64,000 nt of DNA from Mesorhizobium mediterraneum (GTDB lineage: Bacteria > Pseudomonadota > Alphaproteobacteria > Rhizobiales > Rhizobiaceae). The notes under the pieces are model-generated. The model did not search any database, was not told the DNA's origin, and saw only the letters and a list, made by a program, of their open reading frames with translations. Numbering within the stretch: the stretch's first letter is position 1; every line of letters begins with the position of its first letter. The stretch is from the NCBI RefSeq assembly GCF_002284565.1, contig NZ_NPKI01000017.1, positions 186,001 through 250,000 on the forward strand, in the 5' to 3' direction. The position numbers and the translations under genes are program-made. This document shows positions 18,181 through 29,756 of the stretch, in pieces.

Positions 18181-18300
18181 AACCGTGAAGCGCCGCCGAC
18201 CGATGTTATCGTCGGGCCGGATGGCAAGGATTACACGGCCGTCTACACGCAACAGCCCGACGGCAGCTTCCGCATCACCGGCTGCAGCCTGCGCTGCTTC
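18181..18300 (+). pseudogene. Remnant of a DUF4864-like gene
   Basis: One plus-strand frame reads PTDVIVGPDGKDYTAVYTQQ and then PDGSFRITGCSL. This resembles the C-terminal end of DUF4864 secreted proteins (typically ...DGSWRI.GC.L). A stop precedes it at about 18179, no start or upstream domain is present, and the frame runs on past the expected end. It looks like a decayed gene fragment next to the family A repeat. The match is from memory of the family and is tentative. Confidence 0.4.
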
Positions 18301-18346
18301 CACTTCGCTGAGCACCTGAGCGCGTGCCCGAGCCGCGACGGTCTGA

Positions 18347-19750
18347 TCAATCGCGCCGCCGGTAAAGCGTCCAGCTCAGCCCTGAAAGGCCCCAGTTCCT
18401 TGACGCATCAATTCGCTCATAGGCAAGTGCGCAAGCCGACGCGGGTTCGACCCGTTTCGATTGTATGTCAGGATCACCCTCCATGATCAGCCAAGCGGGA
18501 CGTCGAATGCACAGTTCGTCTTTCGGGACGAACCAAGCCTGACGGCCTGTCCGCGCTGCAAAGTAGTCGACGACCATCGCAGTCCGGAAGTCGTGGTTGC
18601 TGGCATAGGTGGTGGCACCGTTTTGCGTCATCTGCCCCACGATCGAGGCATAGGAACCGCGGCCATATTCGTAGAACTGCAGCAGCGACGATATGCTGCC
18701 GCTCATCATGACCGCGAGCGCTCCTGCCGCCAGATATCTTTTGAACCCGCCCGCATCGAAGCCGCGACCGAGCATCTCGCCAGTCCAAAGCAGCAACAAC
18801 GTTCCACTGACGATGAAATAGCGTGGGATCTGGAGATTGGGCAGATTCGCTGCGCACATGAGGGCAGGCAATCCCACAATTCCGATGACGTAGAGACTGG
18901 CCCGACGATCACGCCATATGCCGGCAGAGATGCAGACCATGCCGCAGGCAGCAGCGATGCAGGCCCAATCGCCAATCCAGGACGGCAGGCCCAGCAGATA
19001 TCTGATCACCCCGCCATATCCCTTTGCGAACGCCTGGAACGAGAAAGGCGAAACACCCCCGACGACGAAGCCGGACAGCTGGGCGCCGACGACCACGCAG
19101 ATGGCCAACGGCAGCACCGCAAGGACGGCAGGCGTGAAAGTCAAACCGACGTCAGCGAGTGTGCGGCCAATCCTTTCCGTGCGCAGCCAAGTGACCCATG
19201 TGGTCCAGGCTACAAGGACCGGCACCATTTCGATCATCGTGAGGTGAGACAGCAGGCCCAGCAGGATCGCCGCGGCCAAAGCGATGACCGATGAACCTCT
19301 TTTGTCGAGCCAGCGTTCCAGAAAAACCACAGAAAGGAGCGTGAACAGCACCAGCCCGGCGTAGCCGCGCGCTTCCGAGCCATAGTGGACCATCGGATAG
19401 CTCACTGCAAACAGCAGACTTGTGGAAATCATCGCCCATCGCCCGCGTGGCACTGCCGCAGCTGCAACAATCGTGCTGGCGCCGAACGCGATGGACAGGC
19501 CTCGTTGGAGCAGCGGCGAAGTATCAGGGCCGATCAGATACAGATAGGCCGAATTGAGGAAATGATTGTTGTCGTGATTTACGCGCCAGAAGATCTGGTT
19601 GATCGAGGTGAGTGGCTCGATGAGAGAAAAACTCCAGATCTCGTCCAGCCAGAGATCGCCGCGTGCGCCCAGCAACCGCAGAACAAGGCCAGCCACAACG
19701 ATCGCAAAAATCGCAAGCGATGGCTTGGCCATCCATCGCCGGACCGACAT
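18347..19750 (-). CDS. GT-C type membrane glycosyltransferase-like protein
   Basis: This polytopic membrane protein of about 467 residues has roughly ten hydrophobic segments. LGARGDLWLDEIWSFSLIEP near the N-terminus carries the acidic pair in the first periplasmic loop that is typical of GT-C (GT39/ArnT-like) enzymes, which use polyprenyl-linked sugars. HYGSEARGYAG is another conserved-looking loop of this class. The acceptor is unknown. The start is uncertain: the frame is open to 19864, and ATGs at 19750 and 19732 both lack a clear ribosome site. It lies downstream of tgt on the same strand. Confidence 0.65.
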   Translation of the reverse strand: MSVRRWMAKPSLAIFAIVVAGLVLRLLGARGDLWLDEIWSFSLIEPLTSINQIFWRVNHDNNHFLNSAYLYLIGPDTSPLLQRGLSIAFGASTIVAAAAVPRGRWAMISTSLLFAVSYPMVHYGSEARGYAGLVLFTLLSVVFLERWLDKRGSSVIALAAAILLGLLSHLTMIEMVPVLVAWTTWVTWLRTERIGRTLADVGLTFTPAVLAVLPLAICVVVGAQLSGFVVGGVSPFSFQAFAKGYGGVIRYLLGLPSWIGDWACIAAACGMVCISAGIWRDRRASLYVIGIVGLPALMCAANLPNLQIPRYFIVSGTLLLLWTGEMLGRGFDAGGFKRYLAAGALAVMMSGSISSLLQFYEYGRGSYASIVGQMTQNGATTYASNHDFRTAMVVDYFAARTGRQAWFVPKDELCIRRPAWLIMEGDPDIQSKRVEPASACALAYERIDASRNWGLSGLSWTLYRRRD

Positions 19751-19906
19751 GAAAGAAGAGGCGCAAGGTTCGGCAACGCCGTTCGTCCGCGCCGTCACTT
19801 CTGAAGCTGAAGCTTGTCCCGAGACGAACAGGTTCTTGGTCCCCGCCCAATGCCATCCCGGCAATGCTTATTCGTCAGTCGTTTCAAAACAGTTCCCGGA
19901 CAGGCT

Positions 19907-21037
19907 TTAGCGGGCTGGAATATCGCCCCTTGCCCAGCCCTCAGAAATTTCCACCGCCCGAGCCTCGAAGGCGCCGGCCTCGATGGCGGCACGAATGTCC
20001 TGCATCAGCTTCTGGTAGTAGGAAAGATTGTTCCAGGTCAGCAGCATCGCCCCCAACGCCTCTTGCGAGCGGACCAGATGGTGCAGATAGGCGCGCGAAT
20101 AATCTCTGGCGGCCGGGCAGTCGCTCTCCTCGTCCAGCGGGCGCGGATCGTCGGCATGGCGAGCGTTGCGCAGATTGACCTTGCCGCGCCGTGTATAGGC
20201 GAGGCCATGACGGCCGGCGCGCGTCGGCATCACGCAATCGAACATGTCGATGCCGCGCGCCACCGATTTCAAGATGTCGTCAGGCGTGCCGACACCCATC
20301 AGATAGCGCGGCCTGTCCGCCGGCAGCTCCGGGCAGGTGATTTCGAGCATTTCGAGCATCACCGCTTGCGGCTCGCCGACGGCCAGCCCGCCTATCGCAT
20401 AGCCCTTGAGGTCCATCGCTTTCAGCGCCTGCGACGAGCGCAGCCGCAAGGCCGGTATGTCGCCGCCCTGGACGATGCCGAACATCGCCTTGCCCTGCTG
20501 ATCGCCGAATGCCGCCTTGCAACGCTCGGCCCAGCGCAGCGACAGCTCCATGGCCCGCTCGATCTCTTTCTCCATGGCCGGCAGCGCTGTGCATTCGTCG
20601 AGCTGCATCTGGATGTCGGAATCGAGCAGTCCCTGGATCTCGATCGAGCGCTCGGGCGACATCTCATAGGCGGCGCCGTCGATGTGCGAGCGGAAGGTGA
20701 CGCCCTTCTCGGTGAGTTTCCTCAGCTTCGACAGCGACATAACCTGGAAGCCGCCGCTGTCGGTCAGGATCGGATGCGGCCAGCGGGCGAATTCATGCAG
20801 GCCGCCAAGCCGCGCCACACGTTCGGCGCCGGGCCGCAGCATCAGATGATAGGTGTTGCCCAGGATGATGTCCGAGCCGACGCCACGCACCTGATCCATA
20901 TACATGGTCTTGACCGTGCCGCCGGTGCCGACCGGCATGAAGGCGGGCGTGCGGATTTCTCCGCGCGGCATGGTGATCGCGCCGCGCCGCGCTTTGCCGT
21001 CGGTCGCCAGCACCTCGAAGGTAAACGCCTTAGTCAT
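19907..21037 (-). CDS. tgt: tRNA-guanine transglycosylase (queuine/preQ1)
   Basis: Tgt exchanges guanine 34 of GUN-anticodon tRNAs for preQ1. The protein has 376 residues and starts at the ATG at 21037, overlapping the queA end by 8 bases. It carries [13 protein letters not shown] with the general acid/base aspartate, [10 protein letters not shown] and [13 protein letters not shown] with the nucleophilic aspartate. The usual zinc site (C-x-C-x2-C...H) reads S-D-C-P-A-A before [10 protein letters not shown], so two of the three cysteines are missing. It forms a queuosine operon with queA. Confidence 0.95.
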   Translation of the reverse strand: MTKAFTFEVLATDGKARRGAITMPRGEIRTPAFMPVGTGGTVKTMYMDQVRGVGSDIILGNTYHLMLRPGAERVARLGGLHEFARWPHPILTDSGGFQVMSLSKLRKLTEKGVTFRSHIDGAAYEMSPERSIEIQGLLDSDIQMQLDECTALPAMEKEIERAMELSLRWAERCKAAFGDQQGKAMFGIVQGGDIPALRLRSSQALKAMDLKGYAIGGLAVGEPQAVMLEMLEITCPELPADRPRYLMGVGTPDDILKSVARGIDMFDCVMPTRAGRHGLAYTRRGKVNLRNARHADDPRPLDEESDCPAARDYSRAYLHHLVRSQEALGAMLLTWNNLSYYQKLMQDIRAAIEAGAFEARAVEISEGWARGDIPAR

Positions 21038-22145
21038 TGAATTCCTTGTGTATACCGGACGCGCGTCCATCGTTCTCCTCCTTGAACAGCAGACTTGCGT
21101 CTCCGTAGGAATAAAACCTGTAGCGGTTCTCGATCGCATGCGCATAGGCCGCACGCATCGTCTCCAGACCGCAAAACGCCGAAACCAGCATGAACAGCGT
21201 CGAGCGCGGCAGATGGAAATTGGTCATCAGCATGTCGGCGGCCTTGAAACGGTAGCCGGGCGTGATGAAGATGTCCGTCGGGCCGGACCACGCGGCGAGC
21301 CGGCCGTCCTCCCGCGCAGCGCTTTCAAGCAGGCGCAGCGACGTCGTGCCGACGGCGATGATGCGCCCGCCACGCGCCTTTGCCGCGTTCAGCGCCTCGG
21401 CGGTTTCCGGGCTGACCGAGCCGATCTCGGCATGCATCTTGTGATCGGCGGTGTCGTCGACTTTCACCGGCAGGAACGTGCCGGCGCCGACATGCAGGGT
21501 GACGAAGCGCCGCTCGACGCCTTTGGCATCGAGCGCGGCGAAAAGCTCCGGCGTGAAATGCAGGCCGGCCGTGGGTGCCGCCACGGCGCCCTCCTCCCTG
21601 GCATAGATGGTCTGGTAGTCGCTGCGGTCGCGCTCGTCGTCATCGCGCTTCGAGGCGATGTAGGGCGGCAACGGAATGTGGCCGACGGCATGCAGCGCCT
21701 CGTCGAGGAATGGACCTGACAGGTCAAAGCCAAGCAACGCCTCGCCGGCCTCGCCCTTCTCGATCACCGTGGCATCGAGCTGGCCGAGAAAGCAGGAATT
21801 GGTGTCATGGCCGAAATGGATGCGGTCGCCAACGGCGATGCGCTTGCCCGGCCGCATGAAAGCCAGCCAGCGGTCGGGAGCCACCCGCATGTGCAGCGTG
21901 GCTTCGACTTGCGCCGCCGCTTCGCCGCGCCGCCTGATGCCTTTCAACTGCGCCGGAATGACCTTGGTGTCGTTGAAGACCAGCACATCACCGGCCTCGA
22001 GCAGGGTCGGTAGCTCGCGCACCGTCCGGTTCTCAAGCCCCTCACCCGGCCTGACAACCAGCATTTTGGCGCTGTCGCGCGGTTCTGCCGGTCGAAGCGC
22101 GATGCGCTTCTCCGGCAGTTCAAAGTCGAAAAGGTCGACGCGCAA
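21030..22145 (-). CDS. queA: S-adenosylmethionine:tRNA ribosyltransferase-isomerase
   Basis: QueA transfers the ribosyl group of S-adenosylmethionine to preQ1 in tRNA, giving epoxyqueuosine. The protein has 371 residues. The N-terminal [19 protein letters not shown], the motif [26 protein letters not shown] and the C-terminal [16 protein letters not shown] are diagnostic. It overlaps tgt at its 3' end and follows a small secreted protein gene by 12 bases. All genes from coaD to tgt run in the same direction. Confidence 0.96.
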   Translation of the reverse strand: MRVDLFDFELPEKRIALRPAEPRDSAKMLVVRPGEGLENRTVRELPTLLEAGDVLVFNDTKVIPAQLKGIRRRGEAAAQVEATLHMRVAPDRWLAFMRPGKRIAVGDRIHFGHDTNSCFLGQLDATVIEKGEAGEALLGFDLSGPFLDEALHAVGHIPLPPYIASKRDDDERDRSDYQTIYAREEGAVAAPTAGLHFTPELFAALDAKGVERRFVTLHVGAGTFLPVKVDDTADHKMHAEIGSVSPETAEALNAAKARGGRIIAVGTTSLRLLESAAREDGRLAAWSGPTDIFITPGYRFKAADMLMTNFHLPRSTLFMLVSAFCGLETMRAAYAHAIENRYRFYSYGDASLLFKEENDGRASGIHKEFND

Positions 22146-22157
22146 GGAAATCCCAAC

Positions 22158-22556
22158 TCAAGGTTCCGGGCAGGTCACCGCCCAGGCGCCAACACCGTCG
22201 ATGCTCAGCGTGCCGCCCATTGCGAAATTGGACTGTTCGCGGGCCTTGACCAGTCGCAGTTTGGCGACAATCGAGCTGATACCCTCGTCGGTGAGATCGA
22301 TCGCCATGTGCTGGTCGTCCTCGAATGCCTGTCCGACGATCACTTTCGTCGATCCCGGCTGACCGTCGGTGGTCCATGTCTTGCCGCCGGCATCCAGCCA
22401 CACGCGCGCGACTGCGATCGCGGCGGTGTTTCCCATCAGGACATCGATCGACGCCGCGTCGCCTTCAGCGCTGCAAACGATCGATTCCGTCGCCAGCGCC
22501 GAAGTGGCCGCCGCGACAAGCATCAGAGTGATAGCCGCGACAGCCCGGTAGATCAT
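22158..22556 (-). CDS. Predicted secreted protein of unknown function
   Basis: This 132-residue protein has a clear signal peptide (MIYRAVAAITLMLVAAATSALA, cleavage near ALA-TES). Two cysteines, near the mature N-terminus and at the C-terminus (AVTCPEP), could form a disulfide. No domain was recognised. The start overlaps the ppiB stop by four bases (ATGA), which indicates translational coupling within the ppiB-queA-tgt run. A periplasmic role is likely; nothing more can be said. Confidence 0.7.
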   Translation of the reverse strand: MIYRAVAAITLMLVAAATSALATESIVCSAEGDAASIDVLMGNTAAIAVARVWLDAGGKTWTTDGQPGSTKVIVGQAFEDDQHMAIDLTDEGISSIVAKLRLVKAREQSNFAMGGTLSIDGVGAWAVTCPEP

Positions 22557-23065
22557 TTCACGTCGGCCGCGACCTTCAGCGACACGATCTTGTCGGGATC
22601 CGGCACCGGCTCGCCGCGCTTGATCTTGTCGACATTGTCCATGCCTTCGATGACCTGGCCCCAGACCGTGTATTGGCGATTGAGGAAGGCGGCATCGTCG
22701 AAGCAGATGAAGAACTGCGAGTTGGCCGAGTTCGGGTTCTGCGAGCGCGCCATCGAGCAGGTGCCGCGGCCATGGTTGGCGTTGGAGAACTCGGCCTTCA
22801 GGTCGGGCTTGTCGGAGCCGCCCGTGCCGGCACGGGCGGGCGCGAAAGAGGGCTTGCTGGAATTGCCGAATTTCACATCGCCGGTCTGCGCCATGAAGCC
22901 GTCGATGACGCGATGGAACACCACGCCGTCATAAGCGCCTTCGCGCGCCAGTTCCTTGATACGGCCGACATGGCCGGGCGCCAGATCGGGAAACAGTTCG
23001 ATGACGACCTTGCCCTTGGTCGTTTCCATGATGAGCGCGTTCTCGCGGTCCTTGATCTCGGCCAT
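22553..23065 (-). CDS. ppiB: Cytoplasmic cyclophilin peptidyl-prolyl isomerase
   Basis: This 170-residue cyclophilin has no signal peptide, so it is cytoplasmic. The catalytic motif VVFHRVIDGFMAQTGD, MARSQNPNSANSQFFI and YTVWGQVIEGMD are the conserved active-site segments. It isomerises Xaa-Pro bonds during protein folding. It lies 28 bases after a second, secreted cyclophilin, and the pair is likely a duplication in which one copy kept the signal peptide. Confidence 0.93.
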   Translation of the reverse strand: MAEIKDRENALIMETTKGKVVIELFPDLAPGHVGRIKELAREGAYDGVVFHRVIDGFMAQTGDVKFGNSSKPSFAPARAGTGGSDKPDLKAEFSNANHGRGTCSMARSQNPNSANSQFFICFDDAAFLNRQYTVWGQVIEGMDNVDKIKRGEPVPDPDKIVSLKVAADVK

Positions 23066-23093
23066 GTCAGAATATCCTTTGAAACTAATGGGT

Positions 23094-23684
23094 TTACTTG
23101 CCGTCGGCGGCGATACGCACCTTGATCATGCGATCGGGACCGGTGACAACCCCGTTCTGCGCCTCGTCGCCTTTCTTTATCTGGTCCACCAACTCCATGC
23201 CTTTCTCGACATTGCCGACGATGGTGTACTGGCCATCGAGCGGCGGCGCCGGCGCGAACATGATGAAGAACTGCGAATTGGCGGAATCCGGGTTTTGCGA
23301 GCGGGCCATTCCGACGACGCCGCGCACGTAGCGCTCGGATGTCGAGAATTCAGCCGGCAGGTCGGGAAGATCGGAACCGCCGGTGCCGACAGCATCGGCG
23401 TTGAAGCCGTTCTTCATGTTGCCGAATTTCACGTCGCCGGTCTGCGCCATGAACCCGTCGATGACGCGATGGAAAGCGACGTTGTCGTAAGCGCCCTGGC
23501 GCACCAGCTTCTTGATCTGCTCGACATGCTTCGGCGCGAGATCAGGCCTGAGTGCGACGGTCACGTCGCCGCCCTTCAGCGTGATGATCATGGTGTTTTC
23601 CGGATCGGCGGCGAAGGCCGAAACAGATGCAGCCACGAGGCCGAAAAGAACGACAAAGCAAGTGGCGAGCCTTTTGAGCTGCAT
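23094..23684 (-). CDS. ppiA: Periplasmic cyclophilin peptidyl-prolyl isomerase
   Basis: This 196-residue cyclophilin was started at the ATG at 23684, with GGAGA upstream. The N-terminal MQLKRLATCFVVLFGLVAAS...AFA is a signal peptide, so it acts in the periplasm. The active-site region VAFHRVIDGFMAQTGD is nearly identical to that of the neighbouring cytoplasmic PpiB, as are MARSQNPDSANSQFFI and YTIVGNVEKGME. The frame is open upstream into a palindromic repeat, and that part is not considered coding. Confidence 0.92.
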   Translation of the reverse strand: MQLKRLATCFVVLFGLVAASVSAFAADPENTMIITLKGGDVTVALRPDLAPKHVEQIKKLVRQGAYDNVAFHRVIDGFMAQTGDVKFGNMKNGFNADAVGTGGSDLPDLPAEFSTSERYVRGVVGMARSQNPDSANSQFFIMFAPAPPLDGQYTIVGNVEKGMELVDQIKKGDEAQNGVVTGPDRMIKVRIAADGK

Positions 23685-23710
23685 GGATCTTTCTCCGAAA
23701 ACCTTTGTTT

Positions 23711-23760
23711 CATGCATGTCGATGTCCCGAAACCGGGTTCGACTTTTGGGCGACATGCAT
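23711..23760. repeat. Dispersed palindromic repeat, family B, copy 1 (at coaD stop)
   Basis: CATGCATGTCGATGTCCCGAAA and TTTTGGGCGACATGCAT form a long imperfect hairpin. The last base is also the first base of the coaD stop codon on the minus strand. An oppositely oriented relative lies at 24317-24364 and a divergent one at 63365-63407. It may serve as a coaD terminator. Confidence 0.75.
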
Positions 23761-24260
23761 TATTTCGCGAATTTGGCAGTGAGCGCGCCGGCCACAGCCG
23801 CTGGCACGAAGGGGCGGATGTCGCCTCCCATCGAGGCTATCTGACGGACAAGTGTGGCGGTAATGGTTCGCACCGAAGGGCTGGCGGGTAGAAAAACCGT
23901 CTGCAATTCCGGCGCCATGGTCTCGTTCATGCCGGCCATCTGCATCTCATAGTCGAGATCGGTGCCGTCGCGCAGGCCACGGATCATGATCGAGGCGCCG
24001 TGCTTCCTGGCCGCGTCGATGACCAGCCCGTCGAAGGCGACGACCTTGATGCGGGCGCCGTCACGGCCGAATTCGGCCTTCGTCGCCGCTTCGATGAGGC
24101 CGACCCGTTCCTCGAAGGAAAACAGCGGCTTCTTGCCGGGATGAATGCCGATCGCCGCATAGACGGTGTCCGCCACGGCCAGCGACGCCTTCAGCACGTC
24201 GAGATGGCCGTTGGTCAGCGGGTCGAAGGAGCCGGCATAAAGAGCGATGCGTTCTGTCAT
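23760..24260 (-). CDS. coaD: Phosphopantetheine adenylyltransferase
   Basis: CoaD adenylates 4'-phosphopantetheine to dephospho-CoA, the penultimate step of coenzyme A synthesis, in the cytoplasm. The protein has 166 residues, the normal length. The nucleotidyltransferase motif is [13 protein letters not shown] (T/HxGH type), with [29 protein letters not shown] and the C-terminal [14 protein letters not shown] in place of the usual ISSTxVR. The gene is flanked on both sides by family B palindromic repeats and lies downstream of gyrA on the same strand. Confidence 0.96.
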   Translation of the reverse strand: MTERIALYAGSFDPLTNGHLDVLKASLAVADTVYAAIGIHPGKKPLFSFEERVGLIEAATKAEFGRDGARIKVVAFDGLVIDAARKHGASIMIRGLRDGTDLDYEMQMAGMNETMAPELQTVFLPASPSVRTITATLVRQIASMGGDIRPFVPAAVAGALTAKFAK

Positions 24261-24316
24261 GGCAGGTGCTTCTAGCGAGCCTGTCTCGCAAAGGCAATCC
24301 GATCAGCGAGCCGCCG

Positions 24317-24364
24317 ATGCATGTCGCCCAAAGTGCGCAGCGGTTTTGGGACAACGACATGCAC
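24317..24364. repeat. Dispersed palindromic repeat, family B, copy 2
   Basis: ATGCATGTCGCCCAAAGTGC and GGTTTTGGGACAACGACATGCAC form an imperfect hairpin 56 bases upstream of coaD. It is the reverse-complement orientation of the copy at the coaD stop codon. Between here and the small ORF at 24558 no other gene was seen. Confidence 0.75.
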
Positions 24365-24557
24365 CCAGACAGGGACTCAATGCGCATCGCCTGGGCCACG
24401 TTATTCGCGATGCGCTTTGAGTGAACCTTTTGACCGAAATGAACGACAGATGAACGGGCCGATCACAGAGGCTTCACGCAGCGTTCACTAGGTTGCAGAT
24501 TCAGAAGATGAAACCAAAACCCCATTTAAACGTTGTTAGGCGCAGGAGAACACGCAC

Positions 24558-24710
24558 ATGCTGATCTACATGCTCGCCGCCGCAATGACCGTCGCCATGC
24601 TGATTGCAACCGTATTCGGGTTGCATCAGGAAGCAGGGCGTGTCCGCGCCAAGGCCAATACCAAACGGTTCGAGGGCTTCGGCATCCGCAAGCCTTATCG
24701 CCACTTCTGA
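24558..24710 (+). CDS. Small membrane protein (50 residues)
   Basis: An ATG at 24558 with AGGAG about 10 bases upstream opens a 50-codon frame. It encodes MLIYMLAAAMTVAMLIATV, a single hydrophobic helix, followed by a basic tail ending IRKPYRHF. The strong ribosome site, the helix plus positive tail and a hairpin after the stop all support a real gene. No family was recognised. It lies alone between the coaD and gyrA genes, which run on the other strand. Confidence 0.6.
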   Translation: MLIYMLAAAMTVAMLIATVFGLHQEAGRVRAKANTKRFEGFGIRKPYRHF

Positions 24711-24733
24711 ACCGGCCGTTATTTGTTGACGGC

Positions 24734-24752
24734 GCCGGCCCATCGGGCCGGC
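24734..24752. terminator. Hairpin between small ORF and gyrA
   Basis: GCCGGCCC and GGGCCGGC form a perfect 8-bp stem with a three-base loop, 24 bases after the small ORF and 17 bases beyond the gyrA stop. It could end transcription from both converging genes. No strong T-run follows on either strand. Confidence 0.5.
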
Positions 24753-24768
24753 ATTTCCCCATCAAGGC

Positions 24769-27570
<2,802 letters not shown>

Positions 27571-27761
27571 ATCAGGTCACAATCTAATCAGGAATCACTC
27601 GGTGCTTATATAGGAAGCCGGACCGAAACTCCAATGTCCGCGGCAGTTTTCCAGTGGCGATTTTTGTGGTGATTTCAAAAGGATATCACCGATTGCGACG
27701 ATATGGCCGAGGCGCTTTTCGTGGCCGCGGGCGTAAAGCTGATTGTCAGGCCAATTTTGCT

Positions 27762-28616
27762 TCATAAAGCCGGAACGGCAGATGCGTTCGGCAATTTATC
27801 GCCTAGCCGCCGGGCCCGATAGGCGCCGGGGGGCTCCCCCATCACGCGCCGGAAACGGCGGTTGAAGGTCGACAAATCGTTGAACCCCGCCTCGAAGGCG
27901 ATCGTCGAGATCGCCTCGTCCGACATGCGCAGCCGCACCGCCGCCCTGTGCAGCCGGGTCTTCAGCAGGAACTGGTAGGGCGTCACGCCCGCCACGTGCC
28001 GGAAGCTGCGCAGGAAATGGTAGGGACTGGTCGCCGTCTCGCTTGCAAGCTCGGCAAGCGAGATCGGCCTTTCGGCGTCCTTTTCGATGCGCCGTACCGC
28101 CTCTGCGACACGTTTCTGGTCGCGGCGGCTCGGCACCCGGGCAGCAGGCGTGACGCCGGAGGCGACGGCCGCGCCGGCAATGCGCAGAGCGAGTTCCTCG
28201 AACGCGTCGATGTCGGCCATCTCGCGCGCGGCTTCCGCCTCGGCCAGCAGCGCTGCCAGCGCCGGCAAGGGCGGCAGGCGCGGCATCTTGAAATTCAGCT
28301 TCTTTGCATCCGGCATGCCGGCGACGATCTGTTCCATATAGGCCGGCTCGAAATGGAAGGAGAGGCAACGGTCGCCAGCGCCATGCTCGTGTCCGCATTC
28401 ATAGCATGTGCCGGGGTTGCCGAGCAGAAGCGCGCCCGGCGCCAGCATCGCTGTTCCCTGTTGCGCTCGGTAGCGGAAGGTGCCGCTGGTCACCACGGCG
28501 ACGCAGAACTTGCGATGCTCTTCCTCGAACGCGCGATCAGCGGCGCCGGCGGTGCAGACCACGTCCGACACCTGCCAGCCTCGCCCAGACGCCAGTGTAT
28601 GCGCGCTTGTCGTCAT
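27762..28616 (-). CDS. AraC-family transcriptional regulator
   Basis: This 284-residue protein was started at the ATG at 28616. A cupin-like N-terminal sensing domain (residues about 15-110) is followed by an AraC DNA-binding domain. The latter has two helix-turn-helix units: LAELASETATSPYHFLRSFR, and the C-terminal ISTIAFEAGFNDLSTFNRRFRR with the usual GEPPGAYR ending. It is divergent from the 28737-29273 gene across a 120-base gap with three tandem repeats. It may regulate that gene and the VOC gene behind it. Confidence 0.85.
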   Translation of the reverse strand: MTTSAHTLASGRGWQVSDVVCTAGAADRAFEEEHRKFCVAVVTSGTFRYRAQQGTAMLAPGALLLGNPGTCYECGHEHGAGDRCLSFHFEPAYMEQIVAGMPDAKKLNFKMPRLPPLPALAALLAEAEAAREMADIDAFEELALRIAGAAVASGVTPAARVPSRRDQKRVAEAVRRIEKDAERPISLAELASETATSPYHFLRSFRHVAGVTPYQFLLKTRLHRAAVRLRMSDEAISTIAFEAGFNDLSTFNRRFRRVMGEPPGAYRARRLGDKLPNASAVPAL

Positions 28617-28677
28617 GGCTTGAAAGATAGCAATTTTTCCCAAGCACAGAACCCTGCTGCCGCCTATTCTTCCCAAT

Positions 28678-28728
28678 CTCCTGACAAGATGGGGCTCCTG
28701 ACAAGACGGGGCTCCTGCCAAGATGAGG
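28678..28728. repeat. Three 17-base tandem repeats
   Basis: CTCCTGACAAGATGGGG (28678), CTCCTGACAAGACGGGG (28695) and CTCCTGCCAAGATGAGG (28712) are direct repeats in phase. They lie between the AraC gene and the divergent 28737 gene; the last unit supplies GAGG, probably the ribosome site of that gene. They could bind the AraC protein, or be slippage products. Confidence 0.8.
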
Positions 28729-28736
28729 TCGAAATC

Positions 28737-29273
28737 ATGCTCAATTCATCTTCCTTTGCCGAAGCCCTGCACAGCGACGGGCCTGCGGGGGACCTTGCCG
28801 AAAAACTGAACCTTTACGGCCGCTTCGTCGGCGCCTGGACATTCGATGCCACGCGCCATCTCGAAGACGGTCAGGTGCTGACCGGGCGCGGCGAGGTGCA
28901 TTTCGGCTGGGTGCTCGAGGGCCGCGCAATCCAGGACGTATGGATCCTGCCAGCACGCGACGCCGGCCCCTCGCCGTCGCTCGGCAAATGGACCTTCTAT
29001 GGCACGACACTGCGCGTCTATGACCCCGGCGTCGACGCCTGGCACATCTTCTGGAGCGATCCGCGCACCCAATATTACAGCCGTCAGCTCGGCCGCGCCG
29101 AGGGCGACACCATCGTCCAGCAAGGCGCAGACGGCACCGGCGCCTCGGTGCGCTGGAGTTTTTCCCGCATTACCGAAAATTCATTCCGCTGGCTGGGCGA
29201 ACGCTCGCAGGACGACGGCGCGACCTGGCGGCTCGAAGTCGAGTTCCTGGCGCGGCGCACAACTGGAAACTGA
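28737..29273 (+). CDS. Conserved protein of unknown function (DUF1579-like)
   Basis: This 178-residue protein has no signal peptide or membrane segment. The body (LNLYGRFVGAWTFDATRH..., GEVHFGWVLEGRAIQDVWI, and the WHIFWSDPRTQYYSRQ region) resembles small beta-barrel proteins of the DUF1579/lipocalin-like type. The ATG at 28737 was chosen for the GAGG upstream; the frame is open far 5' across the AraC gene, which is a high-GC artefact. It is followed after 32 bases by a VOC-family gene on the same strand. Function unknown. Confidence 0.7.
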   Translation: MLNSSSFAEALHSDGPAGDLAEKLNLYGRFVGAWTFDATRHLEDGQVLTGRGEVHFGWVLEGRAIQDVWILPARDAGPSPSLGKWTFYGTTLRVYDPGVDAWHIFWSDPRTQYYSRQLGRAEGDTIVQQGADGTGASVRWSFSRITENSFRWLGERSQDDGATWRLEVEFLARRTTGN

Positions 29274-29305
29274 CGGCCCAACATATTGTAAAAAAGGAGA
29301 AAAAG

Positions 29306-29683
29306 ATGCTGGATCATGTCTCGATCGGCGTCCGCGATACCGACGCCTCGAAGCGTTTTTATGATGCCGCGCTGAAGCCGCTTGGCTATACCTGTCTCAG
29401 CCAGTCGCCGGGCTCGCTCGGCTATGGTGCGGAGGCGGTGTCGCTGTGGGTGAACGAGGCTCAGCGCCCGGTTTCGGCCGACGGCGAGTCCGGCCTGCAT
29501 TTCTGCTTTGCGGCGCCGACGCGGAGCAGCGTCGACGCTTTCCATGCGGGCGCCTTGCGTGCGGGCGGCAGTGACAATGGGGCACCTGGCCTGCGCCCCA
29601 GCTACGGCGAAGACTACTACGCCGCCTTTGTCATCGACCCGGACGGCTATCGCCTCGAGGCCTATTGCGGAGCGGCCGGCTAG
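29306..29683 (+). CDS. VOC/glyoxalase superfamily protein
   Basis: This 125-residue single VOC domain begins MLDHVSIGVRDTDASKRFYD and ends YYAAFVIDPDGYRLEAYCG, the two conserved ends of the fold. His4 and the C-terminal Glu are the usual metal ligands. AAAGGAG lies upstream of the start. Members of this family include dioxygenases, glyoxalases and resistance proteins, and the substrate cannot be predicted. It is likely co-transcribed with the preceding gene. Confidence 0.8.
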   Translation: MLDHVSIGVRDTDASKRFYDAALKPLGYTCLSQSPGSLGYGAEAVSLWVNEAQRPVSADGESGLHFCFAAPTRSSVDAFHAGALRAGGSDNGAPGLRPSYGEDYYAAFVIDPDGYRLEAYCGAAG

Positions 29684-29756
29684 GCTCATCCTGCCCCATC
29701 AAGGTTGCCGAATTCCCGCGGCTCAAACGGTTTCCACTGACCCTGCTTTGCTCTAC

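Noticed and set aside
27948..28736. Upstream extension of the 28737 gene through the AraC gene
   Set aside because: The extension is antisense to the AraC DNA-binding domain and has no family resemblance; a good ribosome site lies at 28737.
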